From the NCBI GenBank assembly GCA_964016985.1, contig OZ024823.1:112801459-112865458 (forward strand): a stretch of 64,000 nucleotides of DNA. The letters are read 5' to 3'. A program made the position numbers and the translations under genes. Shown piece after piece: positions 63,265 through 64,000 of the stretch (positions are counted from its first letter, which is position 1; every line of letters begins with the position of its first letter). A model generated the notes under the pieces. It searched no databases. It saw only the letters and a list, made by a program, of their open reading frames with translations, and was not told the origin of the DNA. The DNA comes from Anodontia alba. Lineage: Eukaryota; Mollusca; Bivalvia; Lucinida; Lucinidae.

Positions 63265-64000
63265 AAGAATTCCGCGGAAGGCGTCATCGCACCTGCTGGC
63301 GCAAAAGTCACAGGAGCCTCAATCAGAATGTGGTTATTAAATAAGTTTATTTCATTCTTAGCAGTGCTTACTTGGAAAACTGGGTTGAAAAAAATGTAGA
63401 CAAAGTGCCTAGTGGGGCACATATATTCCTGGCCAGTCCCATTCCCTCTAATGGCTATATCTTCAGCACTGACTTTTCGTATCATACAGCCCAATGATAA
63501 TGGAATGTTGACGTAAAATGTGTAAAAGTCACTGGAGCATGAAATATAGGTCAAGGTCACGGGTCAAGGTACCTGCTAATTCAGTACATCAAGGAGAAGC
63601 ACAATGCAAGGTATGGTGGTTGTAGGCCTTATAGTTGAGGAGTTATCAAACATCAACGTAAAATGTGTCAAATATAGGTCAAGGTCAATGGGTCAAGGTA
63701 CCTGCCAAGCCAGGGCAATGAGGTGAAGCACTATGCAAGGTTTAGTGGTTGTAGGTCTTATATTTGAGGAGATACCGAGCATCAATATAAAATGTGTCAA
63801 AGTCACTGGAGTGCACAATATAGGTCAAGGTCACCAGGTCAAGGTACCTGTCGAGTCAGTACATGGAGAAGAAGTGCTATATAAGGTTTGGTGGTTGAAG
63901 GCCTTACAGTTGAGGACATATGGAAGGGTGACCTAAAAGGTGTAAAAGTCAATGGAGCGTGAAATATAGGTCAAGGTCACCCAGTCAAGGTACCTGCAGA
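63265..64000 (+). repeat. ~130-148 bp tandem array (GGTCAAGGTCACC)
   Basis: Units begin near 63545, 63673, 63818 and 63966 with AATATAGGTCAAGGTCA and GGTCAAGGTACCTGC, then GCACAATGCAAGGTATGGTGG and GTAGGCCTTATAGTTGAGGA. The array runs off the window end. The 67-codon plus ORF in it reflects the repeat. Confidence 0.88.

Overview
This 64 kb window is AT-rich invertebrate nuclear DNA, most likely from a bivalve mollusc. Pointers are a CR1/Jockey-type LINE with a 2A-like leader, a tRNA-derived SINE of the kind common in bivalves, and dense short foldback elements (organism call is inference). There are no operons, ribosome binding sites or bacterial features. An exact 200-N run at 41277-41476 marks a scaffold join.

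Coding content is sparse. The only complete, convincing gene is an intronless minus-strand ORF (12618-13859, 413 aa) for a type II membrane protein resembling nucleotide-diphospho-sugar transferases. A plus-strand coding exon at 57888-58001 has a good splice acceptor and donor and starts a short coiled-coil-like protein. A possible non-coding first exon with a GTAAGT donor lies near 46560-46672. Other coding similarity is in decayed mobile elements: a 3.6 kb LINE (23941-27598, minus), a Tc1-like DD34E transposase with two one-base breaks (40113-41197, minus), a retroelement RT C-terminal fragment (32599-32870, minus) and a PHD-finger fragment (37312-37540, minus).

The window is mainly an archive of non-autonomous elements. 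Family A has eleven ~215 bp TTAA-flanked piggyBac-like MITEs with an internal hairpin. Family B is a ~200 bp near-perfect foldback with about sixteen clear copies or partial copies. Families C and D are two related ~190 bp foldbacks sharing a GACATTTCATG core. Family E is a GGGCCCAGTTGTTCAAAGC element. Family G is a 560 bp TA-flanked MITE whose empty target site lies next to one copy. Single elements include a 180 bp TA-flanked MITE inside a minisatellite, a 1.3 kb CAGGG...CCCTG element, a 0.63 kb TIR element, and a 3.6 kb long-TIR element carrying a 60 bp minisatellite.

By region: 1-12.5 kb holds MITEs, a 340 bp tandem array and a 1.6 kb near-identical tandem duplication. 12.6-13.9 kb is the transferase gene. 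14-19 kb is MITEs, 19-22.6 kb the long-TIR element, 23.9-27.6 kb the LINE with a nested SINE. 28-37 kb is TIR elements and low-complexity DNA, 37.8-39.4 kb a minisatellite with nested MITE and SINE, 40-41.5 kb the Tc1 element and gap, 43.2-44.6 kb the CAGGG element, and 46.5-64 kb a putative gene 5' region whose intron is filled with MITEs and tandem arrays.
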